In this document: piece after piece, positions 27,090-35,269 of the stretch | How the letters are laid out: the number at the start of each line of letters is the position of its first letter | Numbering within the stretch: the stretch's first letter is position 1 | Source of the DNA: Rhodobacteraceae bacterium S2214 | Lineage (GTDB): Bacteria; Pseudomonadota; Alphaproteobacteria; Rhodobacterales; Rhodobacteraceae | DNA: 64,000 nt | Reading direction: 5' to 3' | Assembly (NCBI GenBank): GCA_025141675.1 | Contig: CP081161.1 | Span: 1,772,001-1,836,000, forward strand | Notes under the pieces: generated by a model | The model's input: only the letters and a program-made list of their open reading frames with translations | Told to the model about the DNA's origin: nothing | Database searches by the model: none | Made by a program: the position numbers and the translations under genes

Positions 27090-27971
27090 ATGGCTAATAT
27101 GAACCTATATTCCCGCAATGACCGGATCTTTGTGATCGTGAACATGGTGTTGCTGGCGATTTTCACCATCTCGACGCTGTATCCGTTTATCTACATCGCT
27201 TCGTTGTCGTTCAGTTCCGGTTTCGAGGCACGAGCAGGCAACGTTGTCCTGACACCCGTTGAGGCGACGATTGAGGCATACAAGTACATCCTCGCAGAGC
27301 CGATGTTTTGGATCAGCTACAAGAACACGTTCATCTACACCATCGGTGGGACGATCATGTCGCTGATGTTCTTGATCCCGGGCGCCTACGCCCTGTCACG
27401 GCCCCAGCTTTATGGTCGGCGGTTCTGGAACCTGCTCGTCGCATTTACGATGTGGTTTAACGCTGGTCTGATCCCGTTCTTCTTGAACATGCGTGATTTG
27501 GGGCTGCTGGACAGCTATTTCGGGATCATCATCGGTTTTGCTGTGAACGGCTTTAATCTGATCTTGCTACGGAACTTCTTTGAAGGCGTGCCGAGTTCGT
27601 TTGAAGAAGCTGCAAGGATGGACGGGGCGAATGACTTTCAGGTGCTGCGTAAGGTCTACATGCCCCTGGCAAAACCTGCGATTGCGACTGTGGCCTTGTT
27701 CTGCATCGTATCCCGCTGGAACGGCTTTTTCTGGGCCATGGTTCTTTTGCAGGACGATCAGAAAATCCCGCTACAGGTATTCCTGCGCCACACCATCGTG
27801 ACGCTATCCGACGATCAGGAATTCACCGCCACTTTGGTTGACGCCAGCTATTCGGTCGAAACGGTATCAGCAGCGATCATCGTCTGCTCCATCATACCGG
27901 TCCTGATTATCTATCCATTCATCCAGAAGTACTTTGAAAAAGGTATCCTGCTGGGTGGTGTCAAAGAATAA
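27090..27971 (+). CDS. ABC sugar permease, LplC/AlgM2-like
   Basis: Second membrane subunit, 293 aa, six hydrophobic segments; STLYPFIYIASLSFSSG near the N-terminus and the coupling loop EEAARMDGANDFQVLRKVYM. Ends YFEKGILLGGVKE, the common C-terminus of the LplC/YtcP group. Pairs with the previous permease. Confidence 0.88.
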   Translation: MANMNLYSRNDRIFVIVNMVLLAIFTISTLYPFIYIASLSFSSGFEARAGNVVLTPVEATIEAYKYILAEPMFWISYKNTFIYTIGGTIMSLMFLIPGAYALSRPQLYGRRFWNLLVAFTMWFNAGLIPFFLNMRDLGLLDSYFGIIIGFAVNGFNLILLRNFFEGVPSSFEEAARMDGANDFQVLRKVYMPLAKPAIATVALFCIVSRWNGFFWAMVLLQDDQKIPLQVFLRHTIVTLSDDQEFTATLVDASYSVETVSAAIIVCSIIPVLIIYPFIQKYFEKGILLGGVKE

Positions 27972-27998
27972 GACGAAGAACGCATAAGGGAGGAAACT

Positions 27999-29561
27999 AT
28001 GCAAAGACTGACACTTACGGCGGCATTGCTTGCCGGCACAACACTGAGCGGGGCGGCATTTGCTGACGGTCACTTGCGGATTGTGGAGGAACCGCTTGAA
28101 CTGACCATCCAGATGAACCACGCACGTTACCCACGTTACGACAGCGACTGGCCTGTCGAAAAAGTAGCAAGCGAACTGACAGGGATTAGCCTTGTTGACG
28201 ACACTGTGGGTGCGAACACACGGACGTCTGAAAACAACGGTAAAACCGAGGCGCTGAACCTGATGCTCGCATCCGGTGCGATCCCTGACATTGTAGGATC
28301 CAGCCGTCTGAAAGACTTCGTCAACCAGTACGGTCCAGAAGGCGCATTCCTGCCGCTGAACGATTTGATCGACGAACATGCGCCAAACCTGAAGGCGTTC
28401 TTCGCAGAGCGTCCTGAAATCGCATCCGCGATCTCTGCCGCTGATGGCAACATGTACTACATTCCATATCTGCCGGACGGCAAATACGGTCGTGCATATT
28501 TTATGCGGACAGATTGGTTGGACGCACTTGGCCTAGAAGCACCGGAAACGGTTGAAGAAGTCGAAGCTGTCCTGCGCGCCTTCAAGAACGACGATCCAAA
28601 CGGCAACGGTCTGGCTGACGAAGTGCCTTACTTCGCGCGTCAGTGGCCAGAGCTGATCCGCCTCGTGACGCTGTGGGATGGACGGTCATCCGGTTCTGAC
28701 ACATACCACGATTTCTACGTCAACGACGGCATGATCGAGCACCCATATGCTGGTGAAGGCTACCGTGATGGTATTGCTGGTCTGGCCGGCTGGTACGCTG
28801 ACGGACTGATCGACGCTGAAATCTTCACACGTGGGTCTTCTTCGCGTGAGTATCTGTTGTCTGAAAACCTTGGTGGCATGACGCACGATTGGTTCGCATC
28901 TACATCCGGCTACAACACATCGTTGCAGGAAAAAGTGCCCGGCTTTGAATTCAAGGCAATTGCACCACCTGCGTCCGTGTCTGGCGTGCGTATGGAAGAG
29001 CACCGTCGTATCCCGATCAAGCCAGATGGCTGGGCAATCGGTGGCACGAACGATCATCCTGTTGAAACCATCAAGTACTTTGATTTCTGGTTCACCGAAG
29101 AAGGCCGTCGTTTGGCTAACTTCGGGGTCGAAGGCGAACAGTACACCATGGTTGACGGTGAACCGACCTTCACTGAAGAATTCCTGACAAACGGCGAGCC
29201 GGTGAACAACCAGCTTTACCAAGTCGGGTCCCAGCTTCAGGCGCGTGGTTACTTCCAAGACTACAACTACGAAAAGCAGTGGTCGAACGAGTTCGCGCTC
29301 GAAGGTATCGCGCTGTACGACGAAGGTGACTACCTCGTAGACCAGTTCCTTGGTGTTGCATTCAACGCTGAAGAGCAGCGCGTCTATGACCGTCGTTGGC
29401 CGTCCATCCGTGACTACATGCTCGAGCGTCAGCAAGGTTGGATCCTTGGCAACGGCGACGTCATGGAAGACTGGGATGCTTACCAGCAGACACTGGAGGA
29501 CATGGGTCTTCAGGAAGTTCTGGACGTCATGAACTCTGCTTACGCCCGCCAGTACGGCTAA
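27999..29561 (+). CDS. Extracellular solute-binding protein, AlgQ/LipO-like
   Basis: Periplasmic receptor of the importer. Signal peptide MQRLTLTAALLAGTTLSG with cleavage near AAFADG. 520 aa is large, as in the alginate-binding AlgQ1/AlgQ2. The segment KNDDPNGNGLADEVPY matches the calcium-binding loop known in AlgQ. Preceded by GGGAGGAAACT. Followed by a hairpin that probably limits readthrough into the lyase. Substrate (alginate or other uronate oligosaccharides) is inferred from the neighbours. Confidence 0.88.
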   Translation: MQRLTLTAALLAGTTLSGAAFADGHLRIVEEPLELTIQMNHARYPRYDSDWPVEKVASELTGISLVDDTVGANTRTSENNGKTEALNLMLASGAIPDIVGSSRLKDFVNQYGPEGAFLPLNDLIDEHAPNLKAFFAERPEIASAISAADGNMYYIPYLPDGKYGRAYFMRTDWLDALGLEAPETVEEVEAVLRAFKNDDPNGNGLADEVPYFARQWPELIRLVTLWDGRSSGSDTYHDFYVNDGMIEHPYAGEGYRDGIAGLAGWYADGLIDAEIFTRGSSSREYLLSENLGGMTHDWFASTSGYNTSLQEKVPGFEFKAIAPPASVSGVRMEEHRRIPIKPDGWAIGGTNDHPVETIKYFDFWFTEEGRRLANFGVEGEQYTMVDGEPTFTEEFLTNGEPVNNQLYQVGSQLQARGYFQDYNYEKQWSNEFALEGIALYDEGDYLVDQFLGVAFNAEEQRVYDRRWPSIRDYMLERQQGWILGNGDVMEDWDAYQQTLEDMGLQEVLDVMNSAYARQYG

Positions 29562-29579
29562 GCCTTTTCAAAGCTAATC

Positions 29580-29604
29580 GGTGCGGCCCCGCGATGGCCG
29601 CACC
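29580..29604 (+). terminator. Hairpin between binding-protein and lyase genes
   Basis: Arms GGTGCGGCC (29580-29588) and GGCCGCACC (29596-29604), loop of 7, followed by ATCTTATT. A moderately good intrinsic terminator or stabilising stem in the 76-bp gap; would allow the binding protein to be made in excess. Confidence 0.65.
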
Positions 29605-29637
29605 ATCTTATTCGCCTCTGACTTTGAGAGTACAAAA

Positions 29638-31962
29638 ATGTCCGCCTCTGCTGCAAAACTGGACGAACCCAAAACGGGTCGTCTGACCATTCAATACGGC
29701 CCACAAGGTGGCGTCGCTGTCGCTGAGAACCCGCCGCGGTTCTCATGGCTGCCAGAGATCGAAGACGAAGCTACTTATGTGCTGCGCGTCTCGAAGGATA
29801 CGAAGTACCCCGCGAAACATACCCATACATTTCCGCATATTGCGTTGAATTTCTTTACCCCTGACGTGGTTTTGCCTGCGGGCGATTACGTCTGGTCCTA
29901 CGCAGTTTGTGACCCCGAAACGGGGAAGGCCAAATCGACATGGAGTTCGGACCGTGCCTTTTCCGTCGCCGAGGGATTGCCAGAGACGCCGCTCGCCTCC
30001 CGCGCAGTGCGTTACAATGATGCGCCGCGTTCTCATCCACGCATGTGGCTGACTGGTGATCGCTTGGCACAATTCCGCAAGGATGTTGCCGAAGATCCGG
30101 ACCATTGCACATGGTCGCACTTTTATCAGGAATCTGTCCTGCCGTGGATGGACCGTGACATCATGCCTGAACCTGCGGGTTACCCGAACCACCAGCGTGT
30201 GGCACGTGTTTGGCGCCAGACCTACATCGACTGTCAGGAACTGCTTTACGCGATCCGGCATCTGGCTGTTGGTGGGCAGGTCACCGAAGACGCAGCCATG
30301 TTGGCCCGCGCCAAAGAATGGTTGCTGTCAGCCGCCGCATGGAACCCAGCAGGGACCACATCGCGCAGTTACACAGATGAATGGGCGTTCCGCGTGAATG
30401 TGGCGCTCGCGTGGGGCTATGACTGGCTTTACGACGAGATGGACGAAGATGAGCGTGAAACAGTGCGCGTGGCTTTGCTGGCACGGACCCGCGAGACTGC
30501 CGATCACCTCATCAAGCACGCTAACATTCAATTGTTCCCGTTCGATAGTCACGCCGTACGCGCGGTGTCTGCGGTGCTGATCCCGGCCTCTATAGCGTTG
30601 TTGGATCATTGCGAAGAAGCCGAAGGATGGTTGAACTATTCCGTCGAATTCCTGTTCACCGTCTATTCGCCTTGGGGCGACACCGATGGTGGTTGGGCGG
30701 AAGGGCCGCATTATTGGATGACCGGTATGGCGTATCTGATTGACGCGGCAAACCTGCTAAAAGGCTACTCCGGTATCAACCTTTATGACCGTCCGTTTTT
30801 CCAAAAGACGGGTGATTTTCCGCTCTATACAAAGTCACCAGACACACGCCGCGCGACATTTGGCGACGACAGTACCATGGGCGATCTGCCTGCGGTCAAG
30901 ATCGGTTTTAACCTGCGTCAATATGCAGGTGTGACGGGCAACGGCGCGTATCAGTGGTACTACGACGAAATTAAGCGCACGAACCCCGGCACGGAAAAGA
31001 TGTTCTACAACTGGGGTTGGTGGGACTTTAATTTTGACGAATTGGTCTATCAGACCGATTTCCCGATCATCGAAGCGGTGCCGCCCGCCGATGACGACCA
31101 GTTGCGCCATTTCGAAGGTATCGGTTGGGTAGCTATTCAGCGCCGGATGCAAAATCCTGATGAGCATATCCAGTTCGTGATGAAGTCATCGCCCTACGGC
31201 TCCATTAGCCACAGCCATGGCGACCAGAACGCGTTCTGTCTTGCTGGCTACGGCGAAGACCTTGCGATCCAGTCTGGCTATTACGTCGCATTCAATTCGA
31301 CGATGCACCAGAACTGGCGGCGTCAAACGCATTCCAAGAACGCGATCCTGATCAACGGTAAGGGCCAGTACGCCGGCAAGGACAAAGTCCAGGCGATGCG
31401 GTCGAAGGGCCAGATTACGACGTGTGAGACAAATGACGATCACATCTACATTCAGGGTGATGCAACAGAGGCCTATCAGTCGCTGTCACCCGAAGTGACT
31501 TCGGTCAAACGCGACGTCTATTTCGTCAACGACAGCTATTTCGTGATGGTGGATAGCATTGATGCGTCAGAACCGGTCGAAATCGACTGGCTACTGCATG
31601 CGAATGCGCCAATGCATCTGGGCGATACCACATTCCGCTACACTGGCGAAAAGGCGGGTTTCTACGGTCAGTTCTTGTGGTCTGAGGCGGGCACACCTGA
31701 AATCACCCAAGAAACGGGTTTCCCGAATGTCGACCCGTCCGAAATCGAAGGCTTGCCGGTCAGCACATGTCTGCACGCCAAGTTCCCGAAAGCCATTCGT
31801 CACCGCATCGCGACCCTGCTTGTTCCATATTCCCTGAATGACCCCAAACGGGTGTTCAGCTTCTTGGATGACCAAGGCTACGACTGCGATCTTTATTTCA
31901 CAGATGCCGACGACCGCAGTTTCAAAGTGGTCGTTCCAAAAACTTTCGATGTCGGCAGATAA
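29638..31962 (+). CDS. PL15-like exo-type oligoalginate lyase (heparinase II/III fold)
   Basis: Predicted cytoplasmic enzyme releasing unsaturated uronate monomers from imported alginate-type oligosaccharides. An N-terminal beta domain (with ENPPRFSWLP) precedes an alpha/alpha toroid and a C-terminal beta-sandwich. Residues His305 (FDSHAV), Tyr359 (EGPHYW) and His525 (ISHSHGDQ) sit at a constant offset of six from His311, Tyr365 and His531, the active-site residues I recall for Agrobacterium Atu3025. 774 aa (776 there), and no signal peptide. Start ATG at 29638 after GAGAG; the frame is open to 29581. Whether it prefers alginate or another uronan cannot be settled here. Confidence 0.85.
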   Translation: MSASAAKLDEPKTGRLTIQYGPQGGVAVAENPPRFSWLPEIEDEATYVLRVSKDTKYPAKHTHTFPHIALNFFTPDVVLPAGDYVWSYAVCDPETGKAKSTWSSDRAFSVAEGLPETPLASRAVRYNDAPRSHPRMWLTGDRLAQFRKDVAEDPDHCTWSHFYQESVLPWMDRDIMPEPAGYPNHQRVARVWRQTYIDCQELLYAIRHLAVGGQVTEDAAMLARAKEWLLSAAAWNPAGTTSRSYTDEWAFRVNVALAWGYDWLYDEMDEDERETVRVALLARTRETADHLIKHANIQLFPFDSHAVRAVSAVLIPASIALLDHCEEAEGWLNYSVEFLFTVYSPWGDTDGGWAEGPHYWMTGMAYLIDAANLLKGYSGINLYDRPFFQKTGDFPLYTKSPDTRRATFGDDSTMGDLPAVKIGFNLRQYAGVTGNGAYQWYYDEIKRTNPGTEKMFYNWGWWDFNFDELVYQTDFPIIEAVPPADDDQLRHFEGIGWVAIQRRMQNPDEHIQFVMKSSPYGSISHSHGDQNAFCLAGYGEDLAIQSGYYVAFNSTMHQNWRRQTHSKNAILINGKGQYAGKDKVQAMRSKGQITTCETNDDHIYIQGDATEAYQSLSPEVTSVKRDVYFVNDSYFVMVDSIDASEPVEIDWLLHANAPMHLGDTTFRYTGEKAGFYGQFLWSEAGTPEITQETGFPNVDPSEIEGLPVSTCLHAKFPKAIRHRIATLLVPYSLNDPKRVFSFLDDQGYDCDLYFTDADDRSFKVVVPKTFDVGR

Positions 31963-31995
31963 GCCGGCGCGACGTAATAAGAAGGAAAATTACGC

Positions 31996-32742
31996 ATGAA
32001 ACTTCAAGGGAAAACAGTCATCGTCACAGGCGGTGGCCGCGATATCGGTCTGGCTTGCGTGAAAATGCTCGCAAAAGCAGGCGCGAATGTTGCGATCAAC
32101 TACTTTTCATCCAGCAAAGGAGCGGATGAGGCTGTTGCCGAAATCACTGCTGCGGGCGGTAAAGCGTTTGCGCTGCAAGGCGATCTGTCTTCAGAGGCGG
32201 GCGTGAACGCGCTGGTCGAAAAGACCGTTGCAGAATTCGGCGGCGTAGACGTTCTGGTGAATAACACAGGCGGTCTGATCGCGCGCAAAACGATCCTTGA
32301 TATGGAGGTTGCCCATTGGGATGCGGTCATGGACCTCAACCTGAAAAGCATCTTCTTGATGATCAAGGCGTGCTTGCCGCACATGTCCGAGAACAGCACC
32401 ATTGTGAACCTTGCCAGCCAAGCTGGTCGTGATGGCGGTGGTCCGGGTTCCGTGGCTTACGCATCTTCGAAAGGTGCGGTGATGACGATGACGCGTGGTC
32501 TGGCCAAAGAACTGGGTCCAAAAACACGCGTCAACGCAATCTGCCCCGGCATGATCGACACCGACTTCCACAACATCCACACGCCGGACGCAGCACGTCG
32601 CGGTCTGGAAGCATCCGCACCTGTGCGTCGTCAGGGTGTGCCGGATGATATCGCGAACTTGGTTCTGTTCCTCGCGTGTGACGACAGCGCGTTCATGACG
32701 GGCACCAACATCGACATCAACGGTGGCATGTTGTTCAGCTAA
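31996..32742 (+). CDS. SDR-family oxidoreductase, probable unsaturated-uronate (DEH) reductase
   Basis: Classical short-chain dehydrogenase, 248 aa. Cofactor motif VTGGGRDIGLA near residues 10-20, structural NNTGG, catalytic Ser in NLASQAG and YASSK. The arginine after TGGG suits NADPH. Placed after the PL15-like lyase, as the DEH reductase is in Agrobacterium, it probably reduces 4-deoxy-L-erythro-5-hexoseulose uronate to 2-keto-3-deoxygluconate. AAGAAGGAAAATTACGC precedes the ATG. The stop overlaps the next gene (TAATG). Confidence 0.85.
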   Translation: MKLQGKTVIVTGGGRDIGLACVKMLAKAGANVAINYFSSSKGADEAVAEITAAGGKAFALQGDLSSEAGVNALVEKTVAEFGGVDVLVNNTGGLIARKTILDMEVAHWDAVMDLNLKSIFLMIKACLPHMSENSTIVNLASQAGRDGGGPGSVAYASSKGAVMTMTRGLAKELGPKTRVNAICPGMIDTDFHNIHTPDAARRGLEASAPVRRQGVPDDIANLVLFLACDDSAFMTGTNIDINGGMLFS

Positions 32743-33293
32743 TGGCGACGCCAGCAAATGTGATCATCCGCCCTGAAGTCCAATCGGACTTTGGGGCGGT
32801 TGCGTTTTTGCATACCGAAGCATTTGGGGCCGATGAACCGATCGTCAATCTTGTATCGGCCTTGCGTTCGCTGAAAGGGGCGCTGCCAACGCTTTCGATA
32901 GTCGCAGAAACCGAAGGCCGTATTGTCGGACATGTCTTGTTGTCGCACACATGGTTGGACGCGGATGCGCAAATGGTCGATGTCTATACGTTGTCGCCGC
33001 TGGGCATTTTGCCTGAACACCAAGGCCATGGAATTGGAAAAGCACTTGTCGCTGCTGGTATTCAAGCAGCGCGGGGCGCAGGGGCAGGGATGGTCTTTTT
33101 GGAAGGTAACCCCAAATATTATAGCGGCTCTGGATTTGTCGCGGCCGGTGATTTGGGCTTTCGGCGGCCGTCGCTACGCATTCCTGAAAAAGCGTTTCAA
33201 GTCTATTTGATTGAAGACACAGCCAAGCATCGCGGCACCGTCATCATGCGCGATGCGTTCTGGCAGTTGGACTGTGTGGGGTTACGTAAGTAG
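32742..33293 (+). CDS. GNAT-family N-acetyltransferase
   Basis: 183 aa with the acetyl-CoA binding motif A as LPEHQGHGIGKALVAAGI near residues 88-105 and FLEGNPKYYSGSGF, the pattern of the YhbS-like group. Substrate unknown. Coupled to the SDR gene by a TAATG overlap, so co-transcribed with the uronate operon; whether it serves that pathway is unclear. Convergent with the cupin gene 10 bp downstream. Confidence 0.82.
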   Translation: MATPANVIIRPEVQSDFGAVAFLHTEAFGADEPIVNLVSALRSLKGALPTLSIVAETEGRIVGHVLLSHTWLDADAQMVDVYTLSPLGILPEHQGHGIGKALVAAGIQAARGAGAGMVFLEGNPKYYSGSGFVAAGDLGFRRPSLRIPEKAFQVYLIEDTAKHRGTVIMRDAFWQLDCVGLRK

Positions 33294-33302
33294 CCGCAGA
33301 GC

Positions 33303-33614
33303 TTATAGAAAATCATCGCGTCGTGGCGTGAAGCAATCGACCAGACGGCCCGGTTCAAGGCAGACGCAGCCATGCACAGCATTTGACGGTATGACAAAAC
33401 TGTCGCCGGGACCTACTTCGGTTTCAGCGCCGTCTACAGAAAACCGAAACCGACCGCTTTCAACAAACGTCGATTGAACATGCGGATGGTTGTGCAACGC
33501 TCCCTCGGCACCTTTTGCACCAAAGCCGAAGGCGACAACCATCAAATCAGGATGATCCGCCAGCACTTGCCGTGTCACATTTTCGCCTGCTTCGATTACC
33601 GGAAAATCAGTCAT
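33303..33614 (-). CDS. kdgF: KdgF-like cupin, unsaturated uronate linearisation
   Basis: Single-domain cupin of 103 aa with metal ligands HNHPHVQSTF (HxH and Gln) and a later His in IPSNAVHG. This matches KdgF, which converts 4,5-unsaturated uronate monomers released by lyases into the linear keto form. It lies at the end of the transporter-lyase operon on the other strand and has an operator-like site upstream related to that before 25012. Symbol given on family and context; other small cupins look similar. Confidence 0.75.
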   Translation of the reverse strand: MTDFPVIEAGENVTRQVLADHPDLMVVAFGFGAKGAEGALHNHPHVQSTFVESGRFRFSVDGAETEVGPGDSFVIPSNAVHGCVCLEPGRLVDCFTPRRDDFL

Positions 33615-33659
33615 TTGGCGCTTCCTTGCTTTGGTCGATTCAACGTATTTTCAGTTTGA

Positions 33660-33675
33660 AATACTAGAATACTAC
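33660..33675. promoter_or_regulatory. Operator-like site before the KdgF-like gene
   Basis: AATACTAGAATACTAC is 13 of 16 identical to the site at 24903-24918, 46 bp before the cupin start. It suggests the GntR regulator at 23960-24643 also controls this gene. Confidence 0.55.
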
Positions 33676-33695
33676 GCGGAAGAACGGAAGCGTTT

Positions 33696-33851
33696 GTGAT
33701 CAAGAACCTACAAGAAATTGCTGCCGGTGTGGTTGGATCACATGTTGAGGAACAGAAGGCAAACATTCAGCTTATCGCCGTCGCTGCAAGGTCGCAGCCT
33801 TTCGTTAGCCGAATGCCAGCAGCCCTACGCCCACCCAGAAAACGATGCTGA
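33696..33851 (+). CDS. Doubtful 51-codon ORF downstream of the operator site
   Basis: GTG start preceded by CGGAAG, giving a helical opening (MIKNLQEIAAGVVGSHVEEQ) and a different, Arg/Pro-rich end that overlaps the 3' end of the opposite small membrane gene. It could be a gene remnant. No family recognised; retained with low confidence because it begins right after the operator-like site. Confidence 0.2.
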   Translation: MIKNLQEIAAGVVGSHVEEQKANIQLIAVAARSQPFVSRMPAALRPPRKRC

Positions 33852-34005
33852 AGCATAACATAAACCTCCACAGTAAAGCAGATTGAGGGTGCAAATCGTC
33901 TGATCGTTGCACTGCAACTGTGTGGTTATTCACGCAACGCCAGTTCGGATTGTGCGGTTCGGTCGTGTGCGCATCTAGTGGTGATCGATTGCGGGATAGG
34001 TCCAT
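33805..34005 (-). CDS. Small single-pass membrane protein, 66 aa
   Basis: The ATG at 34005 has a strong AAGGAG seven bases before it. The product is polar at the N-terminus (MDLSRNRSPLDAH) and ends in one transmembrane segment (WRFMLCFSIVFWVGVGLLAF). No family recognised. It lies alone between the uronate operons and is separated from the mannonate dehydratase gene by 49 bp reading the other way along the same strand. Confidence 0.6.
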   Translation of the reverse strand: MDLSRNRSPLDAHTTEPHNPNWRCVNNHTVAVQRSDDLHPQSALLWRFMLCFSIVFWVGVGLLAFG

Positions 34006-34054
34006 AGCTGCTCTCCTTGCCAGCAGACCATACCTCAAAAAAGTTAACGAATTC

Positions 34055-35266
34055 CTATCTTTGGGCGTGCAGCGTTGCGGCCATAATCCCGCGTAGTTCT
34101 GCCAACCCTCGCATCCGACCGATCAACGGGTAACCCGGCATGCTGTCCTTTGTCAGGTCGTCCAGAATGTCTTGGCCATGATCGGGACGCATCGGAATTT
34201 CATGATCGGCTCGACCTGCCTCTCGACGTTTGGCTTCCTCCGCCACAAGCGCTTGGATCACCGCGACCATATCTGTGTCGCCTTCGAGGTGGGCGGCTTC
34301 GTGGAAACTTGTACGCTTGCCGTCACTGGGCTTTTCGCGCGTCGTATTGCGTAGGTGGACAAAATGGATGCGATGTCCAAGCGCGCGGATAAAAGCCGGG
34401 CCGTCAAAATTCGGATCAACACCCAGCGATCCTGTGCAGAACGTGATCCCGTTGGCGGCAACATCAACGTCCTGGATTAGTTTGGCGTAGTCCGCTTGTG
34501 TCGACATGATCCGCGGTAGGCCAAGCAGAGGGAAGGGCGGATCGTCAGGATGACAGCACAGACGAATACCAAGGTCTTGGGCGACGGGGGCCACTTCGGC
34601 AAGAAAGTCGATCATGTTGCTGTAAAGCTTGGCCGCATCAATTTGTGCATAGGTCGCAAGGTTGTCGCGAACTTGTTGTAAGGTCCATGTGTCGTTGGCA
34701 CCGGGCAGACCAGCAATGATGTTGTGTTGCAGCTGTAACGCCCCATCGGCACCAAGTTCGGAAAACCGTTGGGCCGCCTGCGAAAGGATTTCCGCGCTAT
34801 AGTCGTCCGCCGCTGTCGCGCGTTTCAAGATATGAAGGTCGAAGGCGACGAAATCGATCAGGTTGAACGACATAGCATTGCCACCATGATCCATCCGGCG
34901 ACGCAGATCGGTCCGTGTCCAGTCAAGGATCGGCATAAAATTGTAACACACGACCGATATGCCGCAGGCCGCGATGTTACGCAGGCTTTCGATGTAGTTG
35001 GCAATATGGCTGGTGTAGTCGGGACCCTTTGTCTTGATCGTTTCGGAAACAGGCAGGCTTTCCACGACATCCCAAGCTAGCCCCGATGCAGTCCCGTCGG
35101 GGAATGTGCTGATCTGGGCTTGTCGTGTTTTGATTTCATCCTGCGGCCACACCTTGCCGGGCGCGATGTGGTGCAGGGCCGAAACGACCCCCTGCACACC
35201 GCATTGCCGCATATCAGCAGTTGTGATCGTGTCGTGTGGTCCGAACCAGCGCCAAGTTTGTTTCAT
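34055..35266 (-). CDS. uxuA: Mannonate dehydratase
   Basis: Dehydrates D-mannonate to 2-keto-3-deoxygluconate. The opening MKQTWRWFGPHD is the UxuA signature. Metal-site sequences include GIRLCCHPDDPPFP, THIHFVHLRNT-type HFVHLR and the late MRPDHGQD. 403 aa is normal. Last gene of a minus-strand operon with three Gfo/Idh/MocA oxidoreductases, 3 bp after the first of them. Confidence 0.93.
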   Translation of the reverse strand: MKQTWRWFGPHDTITTADMRQCGVQGVVSALHHIAPGKVWPQDEIKTRQAQISTFPDGTASGLAWDVVESLPVSETIKTKGPDYTSHIANYIESLRNIAACGISVVCYNFMPILDWTRTDLRRRMDHGGNAMSFNLIDFVAFDLHILKRATAADDYSAEILSQAAQRFSELGADGALQLQHNIIAGLPGANDTWTLQQVRDNLATYAQIDAAKLYSNMIDFLAEVAPVAQDLGIRLCCHPDDPPFPLLGLPRIMSTQADYAKLIQDVDVAANGITFCTGSLGVDPNFDGPAFIRALGHRIHFVHLRNTTREKPSDGKRTSFHEAAHLEGDTDMVAVIQALVAEEAKRREAGRADHEIPMRPDHGQDILDDLTKDSMPGYPLIGRMRGLAELRGIMAATLHAQR

Positions 35267-35269
35267 GTC

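Noticed and set aside
33781..33800. GCTGC/GCAGC hairpin as a terminator
   Set aside because: Short 5-bp arms with no T-run on the minus strand where a terminator would be needed; too weak to annotate.
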